DNA from: Micromonospora sp. CP22
GTDB lineage: Bacteria; Actinomycetota; Actinomycetes; Mycobacteriales; Micromonosporaceae
Direction of reading: 5' to 3'
Length of the DNA: 64,000 bases
Assembly (NCBI RefSeq): GCF_009712475.1
Contig: NZ_VCJO01000001.1
Coordinates: forward strand, 372,001 to 436,000
The notes under the pieces were generated by a model that had not been told where the DNA came from, ran no database searches, and saw only the letters and a list, made by a program, of their open reading frames with translations. Made by a program: the position numbers and the translations under genes. Below are positions 54,559-64,000 of this stretch, piece by piece; positions within the stretch are counted from its first letter, which is position 1, and the number at the start of each line of letters is the position of its first letter.

Positions 54559-57500
54559 CTATCCCGGGGTCAGCCGGAAGTAGTCGAACGCGGCTGTCTT
54601 CGACGCGGTCTGGTTGGCACCGAGAGTGAACAGGCCCACCTTCGGAGTCGAGCCGACCGCGGTGCTGGTCAACGTCCCCAAGGTCGTCCAGGTCGTGCCG
54701 TCGGCCGAGTACGCGGCGGCGTAGCTGTTGCCGCTGCGCGACAGCCGTAGGTGCCAGATGCCCTGGGTCAGGCCGGTCGCCTGCGGCTGCGTACTCTGCA
54801 CGACCCCGCCGACCTCGCTGCGGAACTCGATCCGCCGCGAGATCGTCTGGCCCGCCGCGTTGTCCGTGACGTAGTCGAACTTGAGGTAGTTGTCGTCGTC
54901 GGCGTACACCAGCAGACCCGCCTGCTGGTACTGCTCGTTGAGCAGGCTGCCGTCGACCCGGGTCTGTATCGTCCAGTTTCCGGCCGGGGCGTTCTGGAGG
55001 ATGAAGTTGGTCGGCCCGGTGTTGGTGGTGCCGTAGATGTCACCGTTCGGCACGTCGATGCGCAGCGCGCCGTCGGTCACCCGGTAGCCGGTGGCGTCCT
55101 CCCGGACGATCGCGTTCCACCGGCAGATCTCCAGGCTGCTCCCGGTGAACTCGTCCGACGGAGAGACCGCGGTGGTGCTGTTCTCCGGGGTGATCCGGAA
55201 CCAGTCGAACGTCGCGGTCAGCACCGGGGCGGTGGTGCCGCCGTTGAGGGCGAAGAGCCCGATCCGGGGGTTGGTGATCCCGGCCAGGGCGGCCGACCGG
55301 CCGACCGAGGTGAAGGTCTGTCCGTCGGTCGAGTAGGCGGCGGTCAGGTTCGTCCCGTCGCTGGTCAGTCGCAGATGGATGGTGTCACCGGTGGGCGCCG
55401 AGGTCGAGTCCGAGCTCTCGTTGCGCGGCGTCCCGGCGCTCTCCCTGATGAACTCGACCCGGCGGCCGCCGCCGTAGAGCAGGTCCAGCTTGGCGTAGTT
55501 GTCGTCGTCGCCGTACACCAGCAGGCCGGCCTGCTGGTAGTCGGCCTGGGCCGCCAGCGTGACCCGGGTGGTCGCCTGCCATGCCCCGCTGGGCGCGGGC
55601 TGGAGCACCAGGTTGGTGGCGTCGTTGCGGGTGCCGTACAGGTCACCCGCCGAGGTGGGCAGGCGCAGCGAACCGTCGGAGACCGAGTACGACTGGTCCT
55701 CCCGCACCACGCTCGTCCACCGCCCGCGATCCAGCGAGGTGCCGGTGAACTCGTCGGACCGCAGTGGGCCCTGCTCGGTCTGGCAGGGAACGTCCTCCCC
55801 GTCGACCCGGATCTGCACGCTGGCCTGTCCCCGCGCGCCCCGGCTGTCGGTGACCGTCAGGGTGGCGGTGTAGTTGCCGGGGGTGGTGTACGTGTGGGTG
55901 GCGGCGAGCGTGGTCGCGGAGCCACCGTCACCGAAGTTCCAGGCGTACGTCAGGGGAGTGTCCCCGTCCGGATCGGTCGCCGTGCCGGTGAAGGACACCT
56001 CCAGCGGTGCCGTCCCGCTGGTCGGGGTGGCCGTGGCGGTGACCGCCGGTGGCGCGTTGCCGCTCACCCCGGGGCCGACGAAGTCCATCCAGTTGACGTT
56101 GAACAGGGTTCCGGAGCCGCCGCCCGGATCCCGGGCGACGAAGTACAGCGCGCCCTCCGCCGCGGCACCGTTGGGGACCTGGGCGGTGACGTCGGTGTAC
56201 GTCTGCCAGCCCCCGGTGCCGGCCACCGTGGCCGAGGTGATCAGCGGCCCGTCGGCGGCTCCGGCGCGGACCTCGATCCGGCCGCCGGAGGTGGCCGAGG
56301 CGACCCGGAATCGGATCGAGGTGACGCCGGTCAGGCTGGCCGGCTCGACCGACCACCAGTCGCCGTCCTCGATGAATCCGATGTTCTGCCCACCGCCGGC
56401 GGTGTCACCGGTGGTCTCCTTGACCACACCCGCGTCGCCGCCACCGGTGCTGCCGGGGATCCGGCCGGTGTTCGAGTAGTACTCGGCCTCCTTGCGCTTG
56501 GGCTGGAGGATCTTCAGCGCCCGGCCGGTCTGCGGCTCGGCCCCGTCGGACCCACCCCGGTCGGTGTAGATCGCCTCCAGCACGGTGAAGACGTTGGCGT
56601 CCGCCCCGTGGCCGTCGGCGAGTTGGGTCTGCACCGTGCCGGTGCAGCCGGTGTGCCGCTCCAGCGGATGGGCGTGTTCGTCGTGGCCGAGGAGCACCTG
56701 GAGTTCGACGTCGTCGCAGTCGATCGTGCCGTCCTCCGGGTCGGTCACGCTGATGGTGTAGGCCACCTGGTCACCCCAGGCGAAGAAGCCACCGTCCGGC
56801 GGGAACTCGATGGTGACCGTCGGTGCCGTGTTGCCGACGGTGATCGGCACGTTCGCCAGCGCGGTGCGCCCGGCCGAGTTGGTCACCCGCAACTGCGCCG
56901 TGTAGCTGCCGGACCGGGTGTACGTGTGGGTCGGGTTGGCCTGGGTGGAGGTGCCGCCGTCACCGAACGTCCAGGCGTAGCTGAGCGTGCCGCCGTCGGG
57001 GTCGCGCGAGCCGGCGCTGGAGAAGCTGACCGTCAGCGGCGGAGCCCCGGAGTTCGGGTTCGCCGAGGCGACCGCGATCGGCGCTCGGGCACCGGCGGTG
57101 TAGTCGATCCGGTAGACGCCGGAGTTGTCGTTGTTGCCGCCGAAGCCGCTGCCCCACTCGATCAGGTACAGCGCGCCGTCGGGGCCGAACTCGAAGTCCA
57201 TCGGCCGGACGAAGCTCATCTGGTCGAGGATCCGGTTGATGTCGACGAGCGTCTTGCCGTCCTTGCTGACCTGCATGGTGTACATCCGCGACTGGTTCCA
57301 CTCGCCGAAGATCGACTTGCCGTCGAAGTACGCAGGCCACTGGCGGCTGGAGGAGATGTTCGGGTCGTACCGGTAGACGGGGCCGGCCATCGGTGCTCCG
57401 CCGCCGCCGATCTCCGGGAAGCGGCTGTTGCCGCTGTAGCCGTAGTCGACCGTGGCCGGGATGGCCGCCGGCAGGTTGGTCAGACCGGTGTTGTTGGGGG

Positions 57501-59211
57501 AGTTGTTCACCGGCGCGGAGCAGTTGAACTTAGCCCCGCTCGGGCCGGACGGGAACTGGTAGTCGTTGTACGCCTGGTTGTTGCCGTGGCAGTACGGCCA
57601 GCCGAAGTTGCCGGGCTTGTCGACGATGTTCCACTCGACCAGGCCCTCCGGGCCCCGGTTGGAGTTCGCGGTGGTGGCGTCCGGCCCGTAGTCGGCGACG
57701 TAGAGCACGTCGGTGACCGGGTCGATGCCGATCCGGAACGGGTTGCGCAGGCCCATGGCGTAGATCTCCGGCCGGGTGCGCGCGGTTCCCGGCGGGAAGA
57801 GGTTCCCGGCCGGAATGGTGTACGTGCCGTCGGCCTGCGGCCGGATGCGGAGGACCTTTCCGCGCAGGTCGTTGGTGTTGGCGGCGGTGCGCTGCGCGTC
57901 GTAGTCGGCGCGGCCGGAGCGCTCGTCGATCGGGGTGTAGCCACCGGACTCGAAGGGGCTGGTGTTGTCTCCGGTGGCCAGGTAGAGGTTGCCGGCCGAG
58001 TCGAAGGTCATCGTCCCGCCCATGTGGCAGCAGGTGTTGCGCTGCGTGGGCACCTCCAGCACGACCCGCTCGCTGGACGGGTTGATCGTGTCACCGGTGG
58101 CGGTGAACCGGGACAGGTAGTTACGGGAACCGCCCGCGCTCGGCGCGTAGTAGAGCCAGACCCATCCGTTGCTGGCGAAGTTCGGGTCGAGCCGGATGCC
58201 CAGCAGACCGTCCTCGTTGCCCGCGAAGACGCTCAGCCGCAGCGCGGTGACGGTCTGGCCGGTGTCCGGCTTGATGATCTGGACCCGGCCGTCGCGTTCG
58301 ATGTAGAAGACCCGACCGTCGGGTGCGATGTCCAGCTCCATCGGGTTGCTGGTGTTGCTGTCCAGCGTCACCTTCTCGAAGCTGGCGGCCCGGCCGGCGC
58401 CGCAGTCGGCGTGCACCACCCCGGCCGCGGTCTGGATGCCGCCGAGCAGGTGTTGCCGGAACTCGGCGTTGCTGAACGACTCCTGGGTGTGGCCGCCGCC
58501 GGTGTACCAGGACCGACCGCCGTCGAAGTTCTGGCACCAGACGATCGGGTGGTCGTGCCCCATCGCGCCGCTGCCCGGGCTGTAGCTGCGCTCGTCGAGC
58601 GAGGCGAGCACCTGCACCTGGCGGGCGCGGGGGTTGGTGCGGAAGTTGTACCACTCGTCGAACCGGGACCACCGCTCCGGCAGGTGCCGGGTGGACTCGT
58701 GCGAGTGGTCCTCGACCTTCACGGTCGCCGTCTGGTTGGCCGGGTGGCTGTTGAAGTAGGCGCCGACCAGTTGGCCGTACCAGGCCCAGTCGTACTCGGT
58801 GTCGGACGCGGCGTGGATGCCGACGTATCCGCCACCGGCGCGGATGTAGCGTTCGAAGGCCGCCTGCTGGCTGGAGTTGAGCACGTCACCGGTGGTCGAC
58901 AACCAGATGACCGCCTTGAACTGGGCGAGGTTGGCGTCGGTGAACGCGCCACCGTCCTCGGTGGTGGTGACGCTGAATCCGTTCGCCGCGCCGAGCTGCT
59001 GGATCGCGGTGATGCCGGCGGGGATCGAGTCGTGCCGGAATCCGGCGGTCTTGGAGAAGACCAGGACGGAGTACGGCTCGGCCGCGGCGACCGGGTTGGC
59101 GTTCGGGGCGGCGGCGATCGGGGCCGGTGCGGCGGCCAGGACGAGTACGAGGGCGAGTAGCGCCACGGTCAACGGGGCGAGCGTTGCTCGCCCCTGACTG
59201 GGTCGGGGCAC
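54559..59211 (-). CDS. Exported ThuA / glucose-sorbosone dehydrogenase / PKD / lectin-like protein (paralogue)
   Basis: The GTG at 59211 is chosen because GAGGAG lies upstream and a signal peptide (about 1-35) follows; 1,550 residues. It repeats the first three quarters of the neighbouring 1,944-residue protein: ThuA-like (about 47-264), dehydrogenase-type propeller (275-703), PKD (708-790), Ig-like spacer, CBM6-like module (905-1045), PKD (1050-1135) and two ConA/laminin-G-like domains (1150-1345, 1355-1550), ending at DYFRLTPG. It lacks the OmpL47-type repeats and FIMAH domain. The propeller keeps NTCCHMGG, GLRNPFRIGID and NFGWPYC. The tandem arrangement and patches of near-identical DNA point to duplication. 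Substrate unknown; a role in sugar oxidation outside the cell is inferred. Confidence 0.9.
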   Translation of the reverse strand: MPRPSQGRATLAPLTVALLALVLVLAAAPAPIAAAPNANPVAAAEPYSVLVFSKTAGFRHDSIPAGITAIQQLGAANGFSVTTTEDGGAFTDANLAQFKAVIWLSTTGDVLNSSQQAAFERYIRAGGGYVGIHAASDTEYDWAWYGQLVGAYFNSHPANQTATVKVEDHSHESTRHLPERWSRFDEWYNFRTNPRARQVQVLASLDERSYSPGSGAMGHDHPIVWCQNFDGGRSWYTGGGHTQESFSNAEFRQHLLGGIQTAAGVVHADCGAGRAASFEKVTLDSNTSNPMELDIAPDGRVFYIERDGRVQIIKPDTGQTVTALRLSVFAGNEDGLLGIRLDPNFASNGWVWLYYAPSAGGSRNYLSRFTATGDTINPSSERVVLEVPTQRNTCCHMGGTMTFDSAGNLYLATGDNTSPFESGGYTPIDERSGRADYDAQRTAANTNDLRGKVLRIRPQADGTYTIPAGNLFPPGTARTRPEIYAMGLRNPFRIGIDPVTDVLYVADYGPDATTANSNRGPEGLVEWNIVDKPGNFGWPYCHGNNQAYNDYQFPSGPSGAKFNCSAPVNNSPNNTGLTNLPAAIPATVDYGYSGNSRFPEIGGGGAPMAGPVYRYDPNISSSRQWPAYFDGKSIFGEWNQSRMYTMQVSKDGKTLVDINRILDQMSFVRPMDFEFGPDGALYLIEWGSGFGGNNDNSGVYRIDYTAGARAPIAVASANPNSGAPPLTVSFSSAGSRDPDGGTLSYAWTFGDGGTSTQANPTHTYTRSGSYTAQLRVTNSAGRTALANVPITVGNTAPTVTIEFPPDGGFFAWGDQVAYTISVTDPEDGTIDCDDVELQVLLGHDEHAHPLERHTGCTGTVQTQLADGHGADANVFTVLEAIYTDRGGSDGAEPQTGRALKILQPKRKEAEYYSNTGRIPGSTGGGDAGVVKETTGDTAGGGQNIGFIEDGDWWSVEPASLTGVTSIRFRVASATSGGRIEVRAGAADGPLITSATVAGTGGWQTYTDVTAQVPNGAAAEGALYFVARDPGGGSGTLFNVNWMDFVGPGVSGNAPPAVTATATPTSGTAPLEVSFTGTATDPDGDTPLTYAWNFGDGGSATTLAATHTYTTPGNYTATLTVTDSRGARGQASVQIRVDGEDVPCQTEQGPLRSDEFTGTSLDRGRWTSVVREDQSYSVSDGSLRLPTSAGDLYGTRNDATNLVLQPAPSGAWQATTRVTLAAQADYQQAGLLVYGDDDNYAKLDLLYGGGRRVEFIRESAGTPRNESSDSTSAPTGDTIHLRLTSDGTNLTAAYSTDGQTFTSVGRSAALAGITNPRIGLFALNGGTTAPVLTATFDWFRITPENSTTAVSPSDEFTGSSLEICRWNAIVREDATGYRVTDGALRIDVPNGDIYGTTNTGPTNFILQNAPAGNWTIQTRVDGSLLNEQYQQAGLLVYADDDNYLKFDYVTDNAAGQTISRRIEFRSEVGGVVQSTQPQATGLTQGIWHLRLSRSGNSYAAAYSADGTTWTTLGTLTSTAVGSTPKVGLFTLGANQTASKTAAFDYFRLTPG
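57099..57209. repeat. Near-identical patch 1, copy B
   Basis: Identical over 111 bases to 52127-52237; encodes the end of the propeller domain in the second paralogue. Confidence 0.9.
58247..58387. repeat. Near-identical patch 2, copy B
   Basis: Matches 53275-53415 over 141 bases with one difference; encodes the ThuA-dehydrogenase junction. Confidence 0.9.
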
Positions 59212-59354
59212 GAAGATCTCCTCTGTCGGTGGGACGGGTCGGAGTGGACGGGGGTGGTCACTCCGCGTCGGTCCGAGCGCCCATACCTGTCGAGTGAGGT
59301 CTGGGTGGCGACAAGCCCTACCGATCACTCTATTTGCGTTCGTGAATTAGTTTC

Positions 59355-59390
59355 GGGCAAGGCGAACGCTCGTAACGGTTTGGTAACGGT
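59355..59390 (-). promoter_or_regulatory. Upstream element of the 1,550-residue gene
   Basis: Read on the minus strand: TTACCAAACCGTTA (59386-59373), 12 bases, then TTGCCC (59360-59355), matching the element upstream of the paralogue. On the plus strand the site also forms a direct repeat GTAACGGT at 59372-59379 and 59383-59390, an 11-base period. The rest of 59212-59595 shows no gene; 59330-59400 is AT-rich. Confidence 0.5.
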
Positions 59391-59595
59391 CGCATTGCTT
59401 ATCGGTGCGAGTCACTGCATATCGGGGCTACTCGGATCTCCGGTCCGCCCGAAATTCGGCGTACCGGATCGCGGTTCGTCGGTCCGCCGGGATAGCGCTG
59501 TCCTGTCCATCGAGTCGCGGTGCGCCCGTCCGTCGGCTCGCGGTGCGCCAGCACGGAACGTGCAGCTCCGGCCCAGGCCGCGGCGTGGGACGGGC

Positions 59596-59624
59596 TTGGC
59601 TGAGCCGGTGAAACGTCGTACGGT
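59596..59624 (+). promoter_or_regulatory. Thiamine operon promoter
   Basis: TTGGCT (59596-59601) and TACGGT (59619-59624) are separated by 17 bases. Transcription would begin at about 59631, immediately before the TPP riboswitch. Confidence 0.65.
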
Positions 59625-59637
59625 GACACCCAACGAA

Positions 59638-59724
59638 CCCACGGGAGCCCGGTGCACCGGGCTGAGAGGGGGGCTGTGAGCCCCCGACCGTCGAACCTGA
59701 TCCGGGTAATGCCGGCGCAGGGAG
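59638..59724 (+). promoter_or_regulatory. TPP riboswitch (THI element)
   Basis: The conserved aptamer parts are present in order: GGGAGCC, a P2-type stem GCCCGG/CCGGGC, GCTGAGA, a P3 stem GGGGGCTGTGAGCCCCC, then GAACCTGATC, GGGTAATGCCGGC and CAGGGA. The 3' end AGGGA (59719-59723) overlaps the thiE Shine-Dalgarno GGAGGAG (59721-59727), and there is no terminator between, so TPP binding probably blocks translation start. Confidence 0.95.
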
Positions 59725-59734
59725 GAGTGTTGCC

Positions 59735-60361
59735 GTGCCGTCCCTGGGACGACTGCATCTGATCACCGACACCCGACCCGGGCGCGATCCGCTCGCCGTG
59801 CTCCGCGCCGTGCTGCCGGTGGCCCATGACCACCTCGTGGTGCAGGTCCGCGTCGAGGACACCGCGACCGACCGGCAGGCGTACGAGCTGACCCGGCAGG
59901 TGCTGGCTCTCTGCACGCCGTACGAGGTGCCCTGCCTGGTCAACGACCGGCTGCACGTGGCGCTGGCCACCGGGGCTGCCGGCGGTCACGTCGGCGCCGA
60001 CGACCTGCCCGTGGCGGCGGCCCGCGAGGTGCTCGGCCCGGCTGCCGTGCTCGGCGCCACCGCGCGGGAGCCGGCAACCGCGCTCGCGGCGGTCACCGCC
60101 GGGGCGAGCTACCTGGGCGTGGGCCCGTGTCGGGCCACCGCCACAAAGGACGGACTGCCACCGCCCATCGGCGTGGCAGGTGTGCGGGCGGTGGTCGAGG
60201 CGGTCGACGTCCCGGTGATCGCCATCGGTGGGGTGACGGCGGCGCACGTGGCCGAGTTGCGGGCTGCCGGCGCGTACGGGGTGGCGGTGGTCGGTGCGCT
60301 CTCGCAAGCCGCCGACCCCACCCGCGCCGCCGTCGAGCTGGTCCGGGCGCTGACATGGTGA
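59735..60361 (+). CDS. thiE: ThiE-family thiamine-phosphate synthase
   Basis: This 208-residue TIM-barrel protein starts at GTG 59735, 7 bases after GGAGGAG. It has the Mg-binding region VNDR, GADDL, and TKDGLPPPIG. In place of the usual REK[DG] pyrophosphate-binding motif it has RVED, so the Lys is missing. ThiE joins the pyrimidine (HMP-PP) and thiazole phosphates to thiamine phosphate. A second family member with the opposite pattern of losses lies at 62509. It overlaps thiO by 7 bases (or 4 if thiO starts at GTG 60358). Confidence 0.85.
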   Translation: MPSLGRLHLITDTRPGRDPLAVLRAVLPVAHDHLVVQVRVEDTATDRQAYELTRQVLALCTPYEVPCLVNDRLHVALATGAAGGHVGADDLPVAAAREVLGPAAVLGATAREPATALAAVTAGASYLGVGPCRATATKDGLPPPIGVAGVRAVVEAVDVPVIAIGGVTAAHVAELRAAGAYGVAVVGALSQAADPTRAAVELVRALTW

Positions 60362-61520
60362 CCGGGGAGTCCGTCGACACCGGCCCGACACAACCCGATG
60401 TGGCAGTCGTCGGGGGCGGGCCGATCGGGTGGGCCATCGCCTGGCGATGCGCCACCCGAGGGCTGCGGGTGGTCGTGCACGACCCGGCACCCGGATCGGG
60501 TGCCTCGCAGGTGGCCGCCGGAATGCTGGCGCCGGTCGCCGAGGCGTACTTCGGTGAGCGGGAGCTGACCGGCCTGCTCACCGAGTCGGCCAGCCGCTGG
60601 CCCGGGTTCGCCGCCGAACTGACCGAGGCGACCGGCGTCGACATCGGCTACCGAACCGAGGGCACGCTGATGGTCGGGCTCACCGCCGACGACCTCGCGG
60701 AGGCGCGCCGACTCTGGGCCTACCAGCAGGGCCTGGGGTTGCCGGTGACGCCGCTGCGCCCGTCGCAGCTGCGCGAACGCGAGCCCGCGTTGGCGCCCCG
60801 GGTGCGCGGCGGCGCGCTCGCCGCCACCGACCACCAGGTCGATCCGCGTCGGCTGGTGCCGGCGCTGCGGCTGGCGGCGGAGCGGGCGGGAGCGGTGCTG
60901 GTCGCCGAGCCGGTGCGCTGGCTGTCGGAGATCACGGCCGGAGTGACGGTGGTCGCCGCGGGTTGCGGTGCGGCGGCGTTGACCGGCCTGCCGGTCCGCC
61001 CGGTGAAGGGGCAGGTGCTGCGGCTGCGCGCACCCGACGGCGCGCCGCCGGGCTTCCGGCACGTGATCCGGGGGTACGCCGACGGCGAGCACGTCTACCT
61101 GGTGCCGCGCGAGTGCGGCGAGGTGGTCGTCGGTGCGACCGTCGAGGAACGCTCCGACCTGGAGGTTTCCGCCGGGGCGGTGTTGCGGCTGCTCCGGGCC
61201 GCCGTGGATCTGCTGCCCGAGATCGCCGAGTACGACCTGGTGGAGACGACGGCGGGGCTGCGTCCGGGCACCCCGGACAACGCCCCGATCCTGGGCCCGT
61301 TGCCGGGGCACCCGGGCGTGCTGGTCGCCGCCGGTCACCACCGGCACGGGATCGTGCTCACCCCGGTCACCGCGGATCTGATCACCGATCTGGTCACCGG
61401 AGGTGGCGGGCCGGAGCCACTGCTCGCGCCCTTCCGGCCGGACCGGTTCGGCGACCTGCCGGGCGGTGTGGGCGTGACCGCTACCGGCAGCACCTTCCAG
61501 CCAGCGACGGAGGTTGACAC

Positions 61521-61530
<10 letters not shown>
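60355..61530 (+). CDS. thiO: Glycine oxidase ThiO
   Basis: This 391-residue FAD enzyme has the dinucleotide-binding motif VVGGGPIGWAIAW near residues 15-27 and the C-terminal AGHHRHGIVLTPVTA. ThiO oxidises glycine to the imine (dehydroglycine) used for the thiazole ring in aerobic bacteria. The ATG at 60355 and GTG at 60358 are both possible starts. It overlaps thiS by 10 bases. The thiO-thiS-thiG order is typical. Confidence 0.93.
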
Positions 61531-63294
<1,764 letters not shown>

Positions 63295-63295
63295 C

Positions 63296-64000
63296 ATGAC
63301 CCCCACCACCGTGCTCACCGTCGCCGGTTCCGACTCCGGTGCCGGCGCTGGCATCCAGGCCGACCTGAAGGTCTTCGCGGCGCTCGGCGCGTACGGCACG
63401 AGCGTGCTCACGGCGGTCACCGCGCAGAACACCCGGGGCGTGGACGCGGTGCTGCCGCTGCCGCCGCAGATGGTCTCCGATCAGCTCGACAGTGTGTTGT
63501 CGGACTTCGCGGTGCAGGCGGTCAAGACCGGGATGCTGGGTACTCCGGCCGTGGCGGGCGCGATCGCCGACGCGGCGGCGGCCGGTCGGCTGCCGCAACT
63601 GGTCGTCGACCCGGTGCTGGTGGCGACCAGCGGGCACCGGCTCGGCGTGGTGGAGGCGGTGGAGCGGCTGCTGCCGTACGCCCGGGTGGCGACGCCGAAC
63701 AGCGCGGAGGCCGCAGCCCTCACCGGGGCCCCGGTGACCGACGTGGATGAGATGACCACGGCGGCGCGGGCCCTGGCGGCCGGGGGACCGGAATGGGTGA
63801 TCGTCACCGGCGGCGACGTGGACGCGGGTCCGGAGGCGGTGGATGTGCTGCACGGCCCCGACGGGACGACGGTGCTGCGGGCCCCGCGGGTGCCGACCCG
63901 GCACACGCACGGCACCGGCTGTTCGTTCTCGGCGGCGGTGACGGTGCGGCTGGCGTTGGGCGATCCGGTGCCGGTGGCCGTCGAGGCCGCGAAGAAGTAC
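63296..64000 (+). CDS. thiD: Hydroxymethylpyrimidine/phosphomethylpyrimidine kinase ThiD (3' partial)
   Basis: The gene runs off the window end; 235 codons are visible. It begins [22 protein letters not shown], the ThiD substrate- and nucleotide-binding start, and has KTGMLG and the ATP-site [13 protein letters not shown]. It phosphorylates HMP to HMP-P and HMP-PP for ThiE. It is probably the sixth gene of the TPP-controlled operon. Whether thiC follows cannot be seen. Confidence 0.94.
   Translation, partial: MTPTTVLTVAGSDSGAGAGIQADLKVFAALGAYGTSVLTAVTAQNTRGVDAVLPLPPQMVSDQLDSVLSDFAVQAVKTGMLGTPAVAGAIADAAAAGRLPQLVVDPVLVATSGHRLGVVEAVERLLPYARVATPNSAEAAALTGAPVTDVDEMTTAARALAAGGPEWVIVTGGDVDAGPEAVDVLHGPDGTTVLRAPRVPTRHTHGTGCSFSAAVTVRLALGDPVPVAVEAAKKY

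Noticed and set aside
54751..59160. 1,469-codon open frame on the plus strand opposite the 1,550-residue exported protein
   Set aside because: It is antisense to a gene with clear domains and a signal peptide. Its product is a repetitive Gly/Val/Arg/Asp-rich sequence without any family feature.
48435..59211. Giant paralogues as polyketide or non-ribosomal peptide synthases
   Set aside because: Length alone suggested it, but signal peptides, PKD, propeller and lectin-like domains show exported carbohydrate-related proteins.

Overview
The window is a high-GC actinobacterial chromosome segment. Gene order and protein sequences (1,143-residue RpoB, actinobacterial ribosomal proteins with long disordered tails, many GTG/TTG starts, TAnnnT -10 boxes) fit Micromonosporaceae, probably Micromonospora or a close relative. 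This assignment comes from recognising the sequences, not from a search. No rRNA operon, insertion sequence, prophage or CRISPR array was seen.

Layout. 1-2318: 3' part of a membrane GAF-GGDEF-EAL cyclic-di-GMP protein. 2411-2581: tRNA-Thr and tRNA-Met. 2714-6832: rpmG, two MaoC-type dehydratase genes (hadA/hadB-like), tRNA-Trp, secE, nusG, rplK, rplA, the same order as in mycobacteria. 6907-8381: a two-gene ABC transporter. 8426-9698: rplJ-rplL behind an L10-type leader. 10113-17717: rpoB-rpoC. 17851-19100: two small membrane proteins. 19301-24066: str operon (rpsL, rpsG, fusA, tuf). 24082-34126: S10 and spc operons (rpsJ to rplO). 34358-37274: secY, adk, map. 37322-38077: a DUF1707-type membrane protein. 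38123-42219: infA, rpmJ, rpsM, rpsK, rpsD, rpoA, rplQ, then truA.

43173-59211 is the accessory part: a minus-strand membrane protein, a 16S rRNA methyltransferase-like gene, an ABC-F ATPase, an aldo/keto reductase, and three minus-strand genes for exported proteins. Two of these are very large tandem paralogues (1,944 and 1,550 residues) that join a ThuA-like domain, a glucose/sorbosone dehydrogenase-type beta-propeller, PKD domains, a carbohydrate-binding-like module and two lectin-like domains. The third is a small protein with a predicted N-terminal histidine after signal cleavage.

59596-64000: a thiamine operon (thiE, thiO, thiS, thiG, a second ThiE/TenI-family gene, thiD cut by the window end) behind a promoter and a TPP riboswitch whose 3' end overlaps the Shine-Dalgarno sequence.

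Most of the window builds the transcription and translation machinery. Less expected signals are a 20-base sequence shared exactly by the rpsL and rpsJ leaders, a conserved upstream element shared by the two giant exported paralogues, near-identical DNA patches between those paralogues, a ribosomal protein L33 missing one zinc-ligand cysteine, and two ThiE-family proteins that each lack different active-site residues.
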